A stretch of DNA of 64,000 nt from Flavobacterium ginsengisoli (GCF_029625315.1 NZ_CP121110.1:983501-1047500), one strand, 5' to 3'. Shown: positions 11,126-21,110, counted from the first letter of the stretch. Notes: a model not told the origin generated them from the letters alone. Program-made: numbers and translations.

Positions 11126-11554
11126 TTAAAAAGCTACATTCCATCTTGGTAATATACCATTTTCATCTAAGAAGTTTTGCAAAACTTGCCCTTCAACAGC
11201 AGTAGGAATTGCTTTTACATCGCCTGCAAACGTTTCGTACCAAACTACTTCTAATGCTTCGATGTTTTCTAATTTCATTTGTGCTGGCCAAGAATATTTT
11301 CTTCCTGTTTTAGCAAACTGATGTCCATTTACGATTTTGTCGTAAAGTCCACCATTTTTACTCTTTAAAGTTCCATCATTCTGAACGGTTCCTGTAGAAC
11401 CAACCATAATTAACTCTTTTGCCTCACCTTCAACAGCGTACACCACAAATATTCCAGCACTTCCTTCTGGAGCATTGCAAGCTTCTTCTAAACTATCATT
11501 TACAGTAAAAGTAAAACTGTTTGATGCTTTAAATTTTTCTAATTCTTTATACAT
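11126..11554 (-). CDS. Uncharacterised protein, possibly GIY-YIG-like
   Basis: 142-residue soluble protein. GIFVVYAV followed after a few residues by ELIMVGSTGTV resembles the GIY...YVG pair of GIY-YIG nucleases. KIVNGHQFAKTGRKYSWP and the late Glu in VWYETF could be the Arg/His and Glu positions. The match is loose and the catalytic Arg is not clearly placed, so I infer a related fold only. It is monocistronic, with its own terminator and an octamer repeat array upstream (11568-11599). Confidence 0.5.
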   Translation of the reverse strand: MYKELEKFKASNSFTFTVNDSLEEACNAPEGSAGIFVVYAVEGEAKELIMVGSTGTVQNDGTLKSKNGGLYDKIVNGHQFAKTGRKYSWPAQMKLENIEALEVVWYETFAGDVKAIPTAVEGQVLQNFLDENGILPRWNVAF

Positions 11555-11567
11555 ATTTCTTCTTTAA

Positions 11568-11599
11568 GCTTCTAAGATACTGAGGTTCTAAGATGCTAA
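11568..11599 (+). repeat. Octamer array (4 units)
   Basis: Four exact 8-base units in register: GCTTCTAA, GATACTGA, GGTTCTAA, GATGCTAA, followed by G and a T-run. Same family as the arrays at 36138, 37030, 49406, 49524 and 60413. Confidence 0.75.
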
Positions 11600-11634
11600 G
11601 TTTTTTTTCATTTACGCCTCAGCCTTTAAAATGT

Positions 11635-11667
11635 AAAAAAGTCTCAACAGAATATTGAGACTTTTTT
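11635..11667 (-). terminator. Terminator of sucD
   Basis: 13-bp stem AAAAAAGTCTCAA / TTGAGACTTTTTT with a 7-base loop, 28 bases after the sucD stop codon on the minus strand. Confidence 0.8.
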
Positions 11668-11695
11668 TGGAATTTATAATTTTGAAACTTGAAAA

Positions 11696-12571
11696 TTATC
11701 CAAGTACTTCTTTTACTTTTTTACCAATTTCTGCTGGTGAATCAACAACGTGAATTCCGTTGTCTCTCATAATTTGTTTCTTAGCGAGCAGCTGTATCAT
11801 CAGAACCACCAACAATAGCACCTGCGTGCCCCATTGTTCTACCAGCAGGAGCAGTTTCTCCAGCGATAAATCCAATAACTGGTTTACGGTTACCGTCAGC
11901 TTTTACCCATCTTGCGAGCATCAGCTTCTAATTGACCACCAATTTCACCGATCATGATGATAGCTTCAGTTTCTGGATCGTTCATTAATAATTCAACAGC
12001 TTCTTTAGTTGTAGTTCCAATAATTGGATCTCCACCAATTCCGATAGCTGTAGTAATTCCTAAACCTTGTTTTACAACTTGGTCAGCAGACTTCGTAAGT
12101 TAAAGTTCCTGATTTAGAAACGATACCAACTGTACCTTTTTTGAAAACGAAACCTGGCATAATACCAACTTTAGCTTCACCTGGAGTAATAACACCTGGA
12201 CAGTTTGGACCAATTAATCTTGAATTTCTTTCTTTAACATAATTATTTGCTTTAATCATGTCTGCTACAGGAATTCCTTCTGTAATGGCAATAATTACTT
12301 TAATTCCAGCATCAGCAGCTTCCATAATTGCGTCAGCGGCAAAAGCTGGCGGAACAAAAATGATAGAAGTATCAGCACCAGCTTGATCTACAGCATCTTT
12401 TACTGTATTAAAAACTGGACGATCTAAATGGCTTGTACCACCTTTTCCTGGAGTAACACCTCCAACAACGTTAGTACCGTACTCAATCATTTGAGAAGCG
12501 TGGAAAGTTCCTTCACTTCCTGTAAATCCCTGAACAATTATTTTGGAATCTTTATTAACTAAAACACTCAT
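11696..12571 (-). CDS. sucD: Succinate-CoA ligase, alpha subunit (three frameshifts)
   Basis: TCA-cycle enzyme subunit that carries the phosphohistidine and binds CoA. The CoA-binding N-terminus is [25 protein letters not shown], followed by [20 protein letters not shown], and the active-site His lies in [13 protein letters not shown]. Corrected length is 290 aa, matching the family. The frame is interrupted three times, each by one extra base in GCTGC/GCAGC: about 12090 (GAAG[T]CTGCTG), 11916 (GATGCT[C]GCAAG) and 11786 (GCTGCT[C]GCTAAG). A citric-acid-cycle gene is unlikely to tolerate this, so the breaks look like read errors. Confidence 0.93.
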
Positions 12572-12606
12572 GATATATATTTTATGTAGTTTTTAAATTT
12601 GTGTTG

Positions 12607-12614
12607 CAAAAATA
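12607..12614 (-). promoter_or_regulatory. TAnnTTTG promoter element of sucD
   Basis: TATTTTTG on the minus strand, 36 bases before the sucD ATG. Confidence 0.5.
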
Positions 12615-12657
12615 AGGTTTTGTAATGTATTTTGCCTCTTTTATTGTCAAAAAAATA

Positions 12658-13020
12658 TTAAGAAAATTGACTCATTTGATAACCTCTATAAAGTTTATCA
12701 TCTTTTATCTGCCAAATGGTTGCAAAATGTGCTAAAAGCATTTCTTCTCTAGGATTCTCGATTGTTTTTACAAAATGAGAGTAACGTACTGATACTAAAT
12801 CATCTTCGCTAATAATATGGCTAATTCTAACTTTAGAACGTACATAGGCACGACTAAGCTCATTGGCCATTTCAATTATCGAATCATAATCCATTTGAAT
12901 AAAACCTTTGTTGCTGTTCCATTCAAGAATAACATCAGGATGCAGATATGTTTTTAAAATTTCGCTATCAATTAAGGCATCTGACTTATAAAATTTCTGA
13001 ACAAATTCTTTAATAGACAT
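12658..13020 (-). CDS. NTF2/SnoaL-like protein
   Basis: 120-residue protein with the alpha+beta cone pattern of nuclear transport factor 2-like proteins: an N-terminal helix (IKEFVQKFYKSDALID), YLHPDVILEW, then alternating strands (ISEDDLVSVRYSHFVKTI, LLAHFATIWQIKDDKLYRGYQMSQ). It lies 1 base after the LpxD paralogue and is probably cotranscribed. Substrate unknown; the fold also serves non-enzymatic roles. Confidence 0.7.
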   Translation of the reverse strand: MSIKEFVQKFYKSDALIDSEILKTYLHPDVILEWNSNKGFIQMDYDSIIEMANELSRAYVRSKVRISHIISEDDLVSVRYSHFVKTIENPREEMLLAHFATIWQIKDDKLYRGYQMSQFS

Positions 13021-13021
13021 A

Positions 13022-13951
13022 TTACTTCAATTTACTTAAAATTTCAGGAATCTTCTTGATATTGGCTAATTGCTTCAATTTTTCTCTAGACTCTTCAATT
13101 GGAGTACCAAAATATGATTTTCCGCCTTCAACTGACTTAGTAACACCTGTCTGCCCCATCACAACAGCTTTTGCGCCAATTGTAATACCGCTAGTAGTTC
13201 CTACTTGTCCCCATAAGGTTACTTCATCTTCTATAATCACACAACCTGCAATACCAGTTTGAGAAGCAATCAGACATTTTTTTCCAATCACTGTATCATG
13301 GCCAACATGCACTTGATTATCTAGTTTTGATCCTGCACCAATTGTTGTATCTCCAGTAACACCTTTATCGATAGTACATAAAGCTCCAATGCCAACATTA
13401 TCTTCAATAACAACTCGACCACCAGAAACCAACTGATCGAATCCTTCTGGACGTTTTTTATAATAAAAAGCATCCGCACCTAAAATAGTTCCGGCATGTA
13501 TAATCACATTATCTCCTATTACTGTATGATCATAAATAGATACATTAGAATGTATTAGACAGTTTTTACCAATTTTCACATTGTTTCCAACAAAACTATT
13601 AGGCTGAATAACAGTCCCTTCTCCAATTTCTGCCGATGGAGCTATAGCAACATTAGCAAATTGAAACGGTTTAAAATGTCTGGTTAAAATATTAAAATCT
13701 CTAAATGGATCATCAGAAATTAAAAGAGCTTTACCTTCTGGGCACTCAACTTCTTTGTTTATTAAGACAATAGTAGCCGCCGATTGCAAAGCTTTATCAT
13801 AGTATTTTGGATGGTCAACAAAAACAATATCACCAGGCTCTACAACATGTATTTCATTCATGCCTAAAACTTGAAAATCTTTGTCCCCAATAAATTTGCA
13901 GTTAAGCAAATTAGCAATTTCTTGTAAAGAATGACTCTTTGGAAATTTCAT
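13022..13951 (-). CDS. LpxD paralogue, left-handed beta-helix acyltransferase
   Basis: 309-residue acyltransferase with an LpxD-type N-terminal domain (about 1-95, SLQEIANLLNCKFIGD) and about ten hexapeptide turns (IGEGTVIQPNSFVGNNVKIG). The catalytic His is retained in LDNQVHVGHDTVIG. It is a second LpxD-like gene; the lpxD in the lpx cluster is at 16973-18017. The two differ clearly in sequence, so this one may use another acyl donor, another sugar nucleotide, or serve another amino sugar. It lies 121 bases downstream of efp on the same strand. Confidence 0.82.
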   Translation of the reverse strand: MKFPKSHSLQEIANLLNCKFIGDKDFQVLGMNEIHVVEPGDIVFVDHPKYYDKALQSAATIVLINKEVECPEGKALLISDDPFRDFNILTRHFKPFQFANVAIAPSAEIGEGTVIQPNSFVGNNVKIGKNCLIHSNVSIYDHTVIGDNVIIHAGTILGADAFYYKKRPEGFDQLVSGGRVVIEDNVGIGALCTIDKGVTGDTTIGAGSKLDNQVHVGHDTVIGKKCLIASQTGIAGCVIIEDEVTLWGQVGTTSGITIGAKAVVMGQTGVTKSVEGGKSYFGTPIEESREKLKQLANIKKIPEILSKLK

Positions 13952-13982
13952 ATAGTATAATTAGAAAACTTGTAAATTAGAA

Positions 13983-14048
13983 AATGAGTCAATTAGAATG
14001 TGAATATACAAAATTATGTCGACTCACAAATTATCTAATTGACTCATT
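13983..14048. repeat. Inverted repeat between efp and the LpxD paralogue
   Basis: 15-bp perfect inverted repeat AATGAGTCAATTAGA (13983-13997) and its complement (14034-14048), separated by 36 bases. It may form the efp transcript end; no T-run is obvious. Confidence 0.55.
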
Positions 14049-14072
14049 GTCAAATTATCTTAATTAAAATAA

Positions 14073-14639
14073 CTACTCTTTTACACGCTCCATGTAAGAA
14101 CCTGAAGCTGTATCGATTTTAATTTTATCGCCTTCGTTAATAAACAAAGGAACATTTATGTTCGCTCCTGTTTCTACTGTAGCATTTTTAGTAGCATTTG
14201 TTGCTGTGTTTCCTTTTACACCTGGCTCAGCGTAAGTAACTTCAAGAATCACAGATGCAGGCATATCTACTGATAACGGCAAATCAGTTTCTGTATTGAT
14301 TTGCACCATAACGTTTGTTCCTTCTTTTAACAAATCTGGAGCATCCAAAATGTTTTTGTTTAAAGAAATTTGCTCAAACGTTTCAGCATTCATGAAGTGA
14401 AATTCATCACCTTCTGGATATAAATATTGAAATGTATGTGTTTCAACACGGATAACGTCAATCTTGTGACCAGCAGAAAATGTATTATCTAATACTTTTC
14501 CAGAAGTCAAACTTTTCAATTTAGTTCTAACGAAAGCTGGACCTTTTCCAGGTTTTACGTGAAGAAATTCAATAATTTTATAGATATCGTGATTAAATTT
14601 AATACACAATCCGTTTCTAATATCTGATGTAGATGCCAT
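14073..14639 (-). CDS. efp: Elongation factor P
   Basis: 188 aa, the usual EF-P length. It relieves ribosome stalling at polyproline by binding between the P and E sites. The three beta-barrel domains are present. The loop VKPGKGPAF carries Lys32, the position modified in other bacteria. FEQISLNKNILDAPDLLKEG and the C-terminal GDKIKIDTASGSYMERVKE are standard. It sits within the lpx cluster, a common Flavobacteria order. Confidence 0.96.
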   Translation of the reverse strand: MASTSDIRNGLCIKFNHDIYKIIEFLHVKPGKGPAFVRTKLKSLTSGKVLDNTFSAGHKIDVIRVETHTFQYLYPEGDEFHFMNAETFEQISLNKNILDAPDLLKEGTNVMVQINTETDLPLSVDMPASVILEVTYAEPGVKGNTATNATKNATVETGANINVPLFINEGDKIKIDTASGSYMERVKE

Positions 14640-14660
14640 TTGTATTTGTTTTATTTTTTT

Positions 14661-14724
14661 GTTTAATCGTTTAACCGTTTAACTGTTTTTTCGATTAAAC
14701 GATTAAACAAATAAACAATTAAAC
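14661..14724. repeat. Inverted octamer arrays between lpxA and efp
   Basis: Three 8-base units (GTTTAATC, GTTTAACC, GTTTAACT) at 14661-14684 are followed by four inverted units (GATTAAAC, GATTAAAC, AAATAAAC, AATTAAAC) at 14693-14724. The arms can fold back on each other. No gene is present. Confidence 0.7.
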
Positions 14725-14731
14725 TCAATTT

Positions 14732-15517
14732 TTAATAATTTCCTGAGTAACCTTTCATAATTCCTCGAGAAGAATTTCTAATAAAATCTAGAATTTCATC
14801 TCTTTCTGGAGTCGCTTCCATTTCAGCTTCAATAATGCTTAAAGCTTGCGTTGTATTGTAATTCTTTTGATACAATATTCTATAGATTTCCTGAATTTCT
14901 CTAATTTTTTCAGTACTAAAACCTCTTCTTCGTAAACCAACAGAATTAATTCCTACATAAGACAAAGGCTCTTTTGTCGCCTTTGTAAATGGCGGAACGT
15001 CTTTTCTAACCAAAGATCCTCCAGAAATCATAGCGTGATCTCCAATATGAATAAACTGGTGAATCGCCGCTAAACCTCCAATAACTGCATGATTTCCAAC
15101 AACTACGTGTCCAGCTAATGCAACACCATTTACAATAATTGCATTGTTTCCGATCTCACAGTCGTGCGCGATGTGAGCATAAGCCATTACTAAACAATTG
15201 TTTCCAATTACAGTTTGGCCAGAAGCAATAGTCCCTCTATTAATAGTTACACATTCTCTAATTGTACAATTATCGCCAATAATAGCAAGAGAATCTTCAC
15301 CTCCAAATTTTAAATCTTGTGGCACCGCAGAAATTACTGCTCCTGGGAAAATATTACAATTTTTTCCAATTCGAGCACCTTCCATAATGGTCACGTTTGA
15401 ACCAATCCAAGTACCATCACCAATAACAACATTATTGTGAATTGTTGTAAATGGCTCTATTACAACGTTTTTAGCGATTTTCGCGCCTGGATGAACATAT
15501 GCTAATGGTTGATTCAT
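14732..15517 (-). CDS. lpxA: Acyl-ACP--UDP-N-acetylglucosamine O-acyltransferase
   Basis: First enzyme of lipid A synthesis, in the cytoplasm. 261 aa, near the E. coli length. The left-handed beta-helix is visible from the N-terminus (VHPGAKIAKNVVIEPFTTIHNNVVIGDG). The catalytic His lies in NCLVMAYAHIAHDCEIGNN, and IHQFIHIGDHAMISGGSLVRKDVPPFTKA matches the LpxA acyl-chain region. It follows lpxC-fabZ by 74 bases in the order lpxD, lpxC-fabZ, lpxA. Confidence 0.95.
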   Translation of the reverse strand: MNQPLAYVHPGAKIAKNVVIEPFTTIHNNVVIGDGTWIGSNVTIMEGARIGKNCNIFPGAVISAVPQDLKFGGEDSLAIIGDNCTIRECVTINRGTIASGQTVIGNNCLVMAYAHIAHDCEIGNNAIIVNGVALAGHVVVGNHAVIGGLAAIHQFIHIGDHAMISGGSLVRKDVPPFTKATKEPLSYVGINSVGLRRRGFSTEKIREIQEIYRILYQKNYNTTQALSIIEAEMEATPERDEILDFIRNSSRGIMKGYSGNY

Positions 15518-15591
15518 CTGTATGTTTTATATTTTTAATTAAAATATTCTAATTTGAAGCAACAAACCTAAACAATAAATTTGATAATTTA

Positions 15592-16989
15592 TTATTGTTT
15601 CCTTGCTATTTGTGCCATTAATTCTGCCTCGGTTACTAATTTACCATTTGCATAAGCATTTGCTTGCATATGGCAAATTCCTCTTCTGATAGGAGAAATT
15701 AACTCACATTTAAAGATTAAAGTATCACCTGGCAATACTTTGTGTTTAAATTTAACATTATCAATTTTCATGAAATATGTCAAATAATTTTCAGGATCTG
15801 GAACAGTACTTAACACTAAAATTCCACCTGTTTGAGCCATTGCTTCAACAATTAATACACCTGGCATAACTGGAGCTTCTGGAAAGTGACCAACGAAGAA
15901 ATTCTCGTTCATGGTAACATTTTTCAATCCTACTACGTGACGATCAGACATTTCGATAATTCTGTCAATTAACAAGAATGGAGGTCTGTGAGGCAGCATA
16001 GACATGATTTTATGAATATCCATCAATGGTTCTTGATGCAAATCATAAGTAGGAACATGATTTCTCTGCTCTATCTTGATAATTTTTGCTAATTTTTTAG
16101 CAAACTGAGTGTTTACAAAGTGTCCTGGTTTGTTAGCAATAATTTTTCCTTGGATACGAACTCCAATTAAAGATAAATCTCCAATTACATCTAGCAATTT
16201 ATGTCTTGTTGCTTCGTTTGGATAGTGCAAAGTCAAGTTATCTAAAACTCCGTTTGGTTTAACTGAAATCTCTTCTTTACCAAACGCTTTCTTTAAATTC
16301 TCCATTGTAGACTCAGAGATTTCTTTATCTACATACACAATTGCATTGTTTAAATCTCCACCTTTAATAAGTCCGTGCTCTAACAAAGACTCTAATTCGT
16401 GAAGGAAACTAAAAGTTCTAGAACTCGCAATTTCAGATTTAAAATCTGCTAAACTTTTTAAAGTAGCATTTTGAGTACCTAAAACTTTAGTACCAAAATC
16501 TACCATAGTTGTTACTTGATATTCGTCGCTAGGCATAACAAGAATTTCGCTTCCAGTAGCTTCATCTGTAAAAGAAATTACTTCTTTAACTACGTAAACA
16601 TTTCTGCTTGCATCTTGTTCTTCAATTCCAGCTTTCTCTATCGCTTCAACAAAATATTTTGATGAACCATCCATAATTGGTAGTTCAGAGGCATTCAATT
16701 CAATAATAACATTATCCAAATCACAACCAACCACTGCAGCCAAAACGTGTTCTGGTGTTTGAATTTTTACACCAAGTTTCTCAAGATTTGTTCCTCTTTG
16801 AGTATTAACAACATAATTAGCATCAGCTTCAATTACTGGTTGACCTTGCAAATCTACTCTTACAAAAGTGAAACCATTATTAACGGGTGCAGGTTTAAAA
16901 GTCATTGTAACTTCTTTTCCAGTGTGTAAACCAACTCCTGTTAGCGAAATTTCATTTTTGATGGTCTTCTGTTTAACCATTATTTCCAT
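15592..16989 (-). CDS. lpxC-fabZ: LpxC deacetylase fused to FabZ dehydratase
   Basis: Bifunctional enzyme of the Bacteroidota. Residues 1-305 are LpxC, the committed zinc deacetylase of lipid A synthesis ([19 protein letters not shown]; zinc ligand His in [33 protein letters not shown] with the other His/Asp ligands). Residues 315-465 are FabZ, 3-hydroxyacyl-ACP dehydratase ([14 protein letters not shown], catalytic His in [16 protein letters not shown], Glu in [11 protein letters not shown]). The fusion is normal for the phylum. It overlaps lpxD by 17 bases, so translation is coupled. Confidence 0.96.
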   Translation of the reverse strand: MEIMVKQKTIKNEISLTGVGLHTGKEVTMTFKPAPVNNGFTFVRVDLQGQPVIEADANYVVNTQRGTNLEKLGVKIQTPEHVLAAVVGCDLDNVIIELNASELPIMDGSSKYFVEAIEKAGIEEQDASRNVYVVKEVISFTDEATGSEILVMPSDEYQVTTMVDFGTKVLGTQNATLKSLADFKSEIASSRTFSFLHELESLLEHGLIKGGDLNNAIVYVDKEISESTMENLKKAFGKEEISVKPNGVLDNLTLHYPNEATRHKLLDVIGDLSLIGVRIQGKIIANKPGHFVNTQFAKKLAKIIKIEQRNHVPTYDLHQEPLMDIHKIMSMLPHRPPFLLIDRIIEMSDRHVVGLKNVTMNENFFVGHFPEAPVMPGVLIVEAMAQTGGILVLSTVPDPENYLTYFMKIDNVKFKHKVLPGDTLIFKCELISPIRRGICHMQANAYANGKLVTEAELMAQIARKQ

Positions 16990-18017
16990 TTTTTGGGTTT
17001 ATTATTTGTTTTTTTAATTCTTCAACTTCAGCCACAATTTTAGGCAGATTCTTAAAATGAACATACGATTTATTAAAATCACTATATCCAAGTGATGGCG
17101 AACCTTGTAAAACTTCACCATCTTTAATGTTTCTTGAAACGCCAGACTGTGCCTGAACTCTAACATTATTGCCAATTGTTAAATGGCCTACTATACCAAC
17201 TTGTCCTCCAATCATACAGTTCTCGCCAATTTTTGTAGAACCTGCTACCCCACTTTGAGCGACTATCACAGTATTTTTTCCAATTTCTACATTGTGAGCA
17301 ATCTGAATTTGATTGTCTAATTTAACCCCTTTTCTAATTATTGTAGAACCAAGGGTTGCTCTGTCGATTGTAGTATTTGCACCAATATCTACGTTATCCT
17401 CAATAATAACATTACCAATTTGTGGTACTTTACTATATTCTCCATCTTCATTTGGAGCAAATCCAAAACCATCAGCACCGATAATAACACCAGAATGAAC
17501 AGTACAATTGTTTCCTATTACAGTTTCTGAATAGATTTTTGCACCAGCAAAGATGAATACATTATCACCAATAGTAACATTGTCACCAATAAAACTATTT
17601 GGATATATTTTCACATTATTGCCCAAAACTACATTTTGTCCAATATAACTAAAACTTCCCAAATATAAATTTTCTCCATATTTGGTTCCTTCAGACATAA
17701 ATGACTGAGGCTCGATACCTGTTTTATTTAATTTTACTTGATTATAAAAATGTAAAAGTTTAGAAAACGCTTGCATAAGCATCTTCCACTTTAATAAGTG
17801 TAGTAGTAATTTCCTGTTCTGGAATAAAGCTATCATTAACAATTGTTACTGTCGCTTTTGTAGTATATATATAATTGATATACTTTGGATTAGCCAAAAA
17901 AGTAAGCGACCCTTCGTCCCCTTCTTCGATTTTAGAAAGCTTAGAAACTTCTGCATTGGGATTCCCAACAACTTCTCCTTCTAAAATTCCTGCTATTTGT
18001 TCTGCTGTAAATTTCAT
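16973..18017 (-). CDS. lpxD: UDP-3-O-acylglucosamine N-acyltransferase (one frameshift)
   Basis: Third step of lipid A synthesis. The N-terminal uridine-binding domain ([19 protein letters not shown]) is followed by the beta-helix and the catalytic His in [16 protein letters not shown]. An extra base at 17771-17772 (coding TATGCA[A]GCGTTT, expected TATGCAGCGTTT) breaks the frame near residue 83, again in GCAGC. Corrected length is 347 aa, the family norm. It is first gene of the lpx block, with a TAnnTTTG element only 5 bases before its ATG. Confidence 0.93.
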
Positions 18018-18022
18018 CGCGA

Positions 18023-18030
18023 CAAAAATA
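18023..18030 (-). promoter_or_regulatory. TAnnTTTG promoter element of the lpx operon
   Basis: TATTTTTG on the minus strand ending 5 bases before the lpxD ATG, which implies a leaderless or almost leaderless transcript if this promoter is used. Confidence 0.5.
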
Positions 18031-18056
18031 TAAAAAATAGGTTTTAAATGTTAATT

Positions 18057-19286
18057 TTATATAAGTTGTTTTGGGAAACAGATATAATATTTTGTCACCA
18101 ATTTAGATAACGATTTCAAATTCAGTTGGTCAGAAGCTTCAACAACATCTTCAATTGTTTTATCTTTTTTCAAAATACGAATAGGTTCTGCTTCCTTACT
18201 ATAGGCTTGGTTTTTAATTTTACCTCTAAAAATAAAATATCCTGCATCTAATTGCGAAATATGATGCTTATTAGCAAACTGCTCTTTTAAAGATTGAGAT
18301 TCTTCCATAGAAACTTTCTCAGCGCTCATTTTAATTTTAAGCAAATCTCTATTAATTATCATTTTGCTTAAAGTGCTTAAAACGAAATCGTCCTGTCGCT
18401 GCCAAGCTTTTAAAGCACTAATAATATCAAAATCATCCAATTGAGAAAACAAGTCGAGCTTTTCGGCATCAAAATTTTCTAGAGTTATTTTATTATGCAT
18501 AAAATAAGAAAGAGGCTCACTGCAAGGAAGATCTACTCCTTTCAAAACCAATTCTTTTGCTCTTTTTAAGACTTTCATTAAAATCAATTCGGCAACCAAA
18601 CTTGTTTTATGCAAATAAGCTTGCCAGTACATTAATCTCCTAGAAAGCAGAAATTTCTCTACAGAATAAATTCCTTTTTCTTCAATTACTAAAACATCAT
18701 TTTCAACATTCATCATCTGAATCAATCGTTCAGAGTTTACATTTCCTTCAGCAACACCTGTATAAAAACTATCTCGTTTCAAGTAATCCATTCGATCCAT
18801 ATCCAACTGACTTGAAATCAATTGCAACATGAATTTTCTATGGTATTCACCTTTAAAAACCTGAATCGCCAAACTTAATCTTCCGCCAAATTCTTCATTT
18901 AACTGATTCATAAATAATAGTGAAATGGCTTCGTGGTGCACATCTTCAACAATACTTTTTTCCATCGCATGAGAAAACGGCCCATGCCCTATATCATGAA
19001 GCAAAATTGCTATTAAAAGCGCATTTTCTTCTTCTTCAGAAATCACAACCTCTTTAAAACGAAGCGTGTCAATAGCTTTTTTCATCAAATGCATACATCC
19101 TAATGCATGATGAAAACGAGTATGATTCGCTCCTGGATACACCAAATACGATAATCCCATCTGTGAAATACGGCGTAGACGCTGAAAATAAGGATGCTGA
19201 ATTAGATCGTAAACCAGCTCATTCGGAATCGTAATGAAGCCATATATAGGATCGTTGAATATTTTTAATTTATTGATCTGAGTCAC
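18057..19286 (-). CDS. HD-domain phosphohydrolase
   Basis: 409-residue protein of the dGTPase-like HD family. FQRLRRISQMGLSYLVYPGANHTRFHHALG supplies the first His, and LLIAILLHDIGHGPFSHAMEKS the HD pair; a later Asp (DMDRMDYLKRDSFYTG) completes the metal site. Close relatives are annotated as HD superfamily hydrolases acting on nucleotides; the substrate here is not certain. It is transcribed divergently from porX and has a TAnnTTTG box 24 bases upstream. Confidence 0.88.
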   Translation of the reverse strand: MTQINKLKIFNDPIYGFITIPNELVYDLIQHPYFQRLRRISQMGLSYLVYPGANHTRFHHALGCMHLMKKAIDTLRFKEVVISEEEENALLIAILLHDIGHGPFSHAMEKSIVEDVHHEAISLLFMNQLNEEFGGRLSLAIQVFKGEYHRKFMLQLISSQLDMDRMDYLKRDSFYTGVAEGNVNSERLIQMMNVENDVLVIEEKGIYSVEKFLLSRRLMYWQAYLHKTSLVAELILMKVLKRAKELVLKGVDLPCSEPLSYFMHNKITLENFDAEKLDLFSQLDDFDIISALKAWQRQDDFVLSTLSKMIINRDLLKIKMSAEKVSMEESQSLKEQFANKHHISQLDAGYFIFRGKIKNQAYSKEAEPIRILKKDKTIEDVVEASDQLNLKSLSKLVTKYYICFPKQLI

Positions 19287-19309
19287 AGTCTCGTTATTTT
19301 TTTGGTCAA

Positions 19310-19317
19310 CAAATATA
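19310..19317 (-). promoter_or_regulatory. TAnnTTTG promoter element of the HD hydrolase gene
   Basis: TATATTTG on the minus strand, 24 bases before the ATG at 19284-19286. Confidence 0.5.
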
Positions 19318-19431
19318 AGTAAATAAGTATAAAGAGCTCGGTGTTTTTTATTTAAAAATCACACTCTAAAATATGATGATTATCAATAAAATACATTAAA
19401 AAATGTTAAATTTCAAAATAAAATCATGGTT

Positions 19432-19439
19432 TAACTTTG
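19432..19439 (+). promoter_or_regulatory. TAnnTTTG promoter element of porX
   Basis: TAACTTTG, 71 bases before the porX ATG, in the divergent spacer shared with the HD hydrolase gene. Confidence 0.5.
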
Positions 19440-19509
19440 GTAATTTTATACTATTTTTAATACTTTTTAAGTTCTATAACTTTAAATTGCAGTAAAATTA
19501 AATTGATTT

Positions 19510-21061
19510 ATGGATAAGATAAAGATACTTTGGGTCGACGATGAAATCGATCTTTTAAAGCCCCACATATTATTTCTAGAAAAAAGAATTACGAAGTTAC
19601 TACTTGCAATAACGGCCTTGATGCGATTGCGTTGTTTGAAGAAGATAATTTTGATATTGTTTTTCTAGATGAAAACATGCCTGGAATGAGCGGATTAGAA
19701 ACGCTTTCTGAAATGAAAGAAAAAAATCAGCGATTCCGATGATTATGATCACCAAAAGCGAGGAAGAATACATTATGGAAGAAGCCATTGGTTCTAAAAT
19801 CGCCGATTATTTGATTAAACCCGTAAATCCGAACCAAATTCTATTGAGTTTGAAGAAAAATCTAGATGATTCGAGATTAATCACCGAAAAAACCACTTTA
19901 GATTATCAGAAAGAATTTAGAAAGATTTCGATGGAATTGGCAATGGTTAATTCATACGAAGATTGGATTGAATTGTACAAAAAATTGCTTTTTTGGGAAT
20001 TAAAACTAGAAGACATCAATGATACAGCGATGATCGAAATTCTAGAATCTCAAAAAGTTGAAGCGAATTCGCAATTCGGAAAATATATCGAAAGAAATTA
20101 CGAAGATTGGTTTGCACCAAAAGCAGATAAACCGATTCAATCTAATACTTTGTTTAAAGAATTAGTGGTTCCAGAAATTAAAAAGAAAGACAAACCAATC
20201 CTTTTTGTTGTAATTGATAACCTTCGTTACGATCAATGGAAAGCTTTTGAAGGTGTAATTTCAAACTATTACAAACTAGAAAAAGAAGTTCCGTACTACT
20301 CCATTCTTCCAACAGCAACTCAATATGCTAGAAATTCTATTTTTTCTGGTTTAATGCCTCTAGAAATGGAAAAACAATTTCCTGAATATTGGAAAAACGA
20401 TGTAGAAGACGGAGGAAAAAACCTTTATGAAGCAGAGTTTTTATCGGCTCAGTTAAAACGTTTAGGTTTAAACATTAAAGAAGATTATTTCAAAATCACC
20501 AATTATGCTGGCGGAAAAAAGTTAGCCGAAAACTTTAAAGCTTTAAAAGGAAATGACTTAGTAACTGTTGTTTACAATTTCGTTGATATGCTTTCGCATG
20601 CTAAAACCGAAATGGAAGTAGTAAAAGAATTAGCTTCTGATGATAAAGCGTATCGTTCTTTAACCTTAAGCTGGTTTAAAAATTCTCCTTTATTAGAAAT
20701 TATCCAACAGGCACAACTTTTAGGCTTTAAACTTATCTTAACAACAGACCACGGAACAATTAATGTAAAAAATCCGTCGAAAGTTGTGGGTGATAAAAAT
20801 ACAAGTCTAAATTTGCGTTATAAAACTGGACGTAGTTTAACATACGAGCAAAAAGATGTTTATGTAGTAAAAGAGCCTAAAACCATTGGCTTACCTGCAA
20901 TAAACATGAGCAGTTCGTTTATTTTTGCCAAAAATGATTTTTTCTTGGCTTACGTAAACAACTACAATCATTATGTGAGCTATTACAAAAACACCTACCA
21001 ACACGGAGGAATTTCGTTAGAAGAAATGATTATTCCGTTTTTGGTATTTAACCCTAAATAA
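19510..21061 (+). CDS. porX: PorX, response regulator with PglZ phosphatase domain (two frameshifts)
   Basis: Regulator of the type IX secretion system. The receiver domain spans residues 1-120 (ILWVDDEIDLLKPHILFLE; phosphoacceptor Asp in FDIVFLDENMPGMSG; Lys in DYLIKPVNP). The PglZ/alkaline-phosphatase-like domain spans about 205-510 (LFVVIDNLRYDQW, YNFVDMLSHA, LTTDHGTINV). Translation starts at the ATG at 19510. Two A-runs are each one base short (19580-19585, 19720-19726), which splits off the receiver domain; corrected length is 517 aa, matching PorX. Confidence 0.92.
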
Positions 21062-21110
21062 AAGCTTTAAGTCGCAGTTTTCAATTTTGAATTTAAATAA
21101 AATAATTCTT

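Noticed and set aside
11696..12571. Programmed frameshifting or phase variation at GCWGC
   Set aside because: The sites lack slippery heptamers and long repeats, occur in unrelated housekeeping genes in both orientations, and three fall in one TCA-cycle gene; read error is far simpler.
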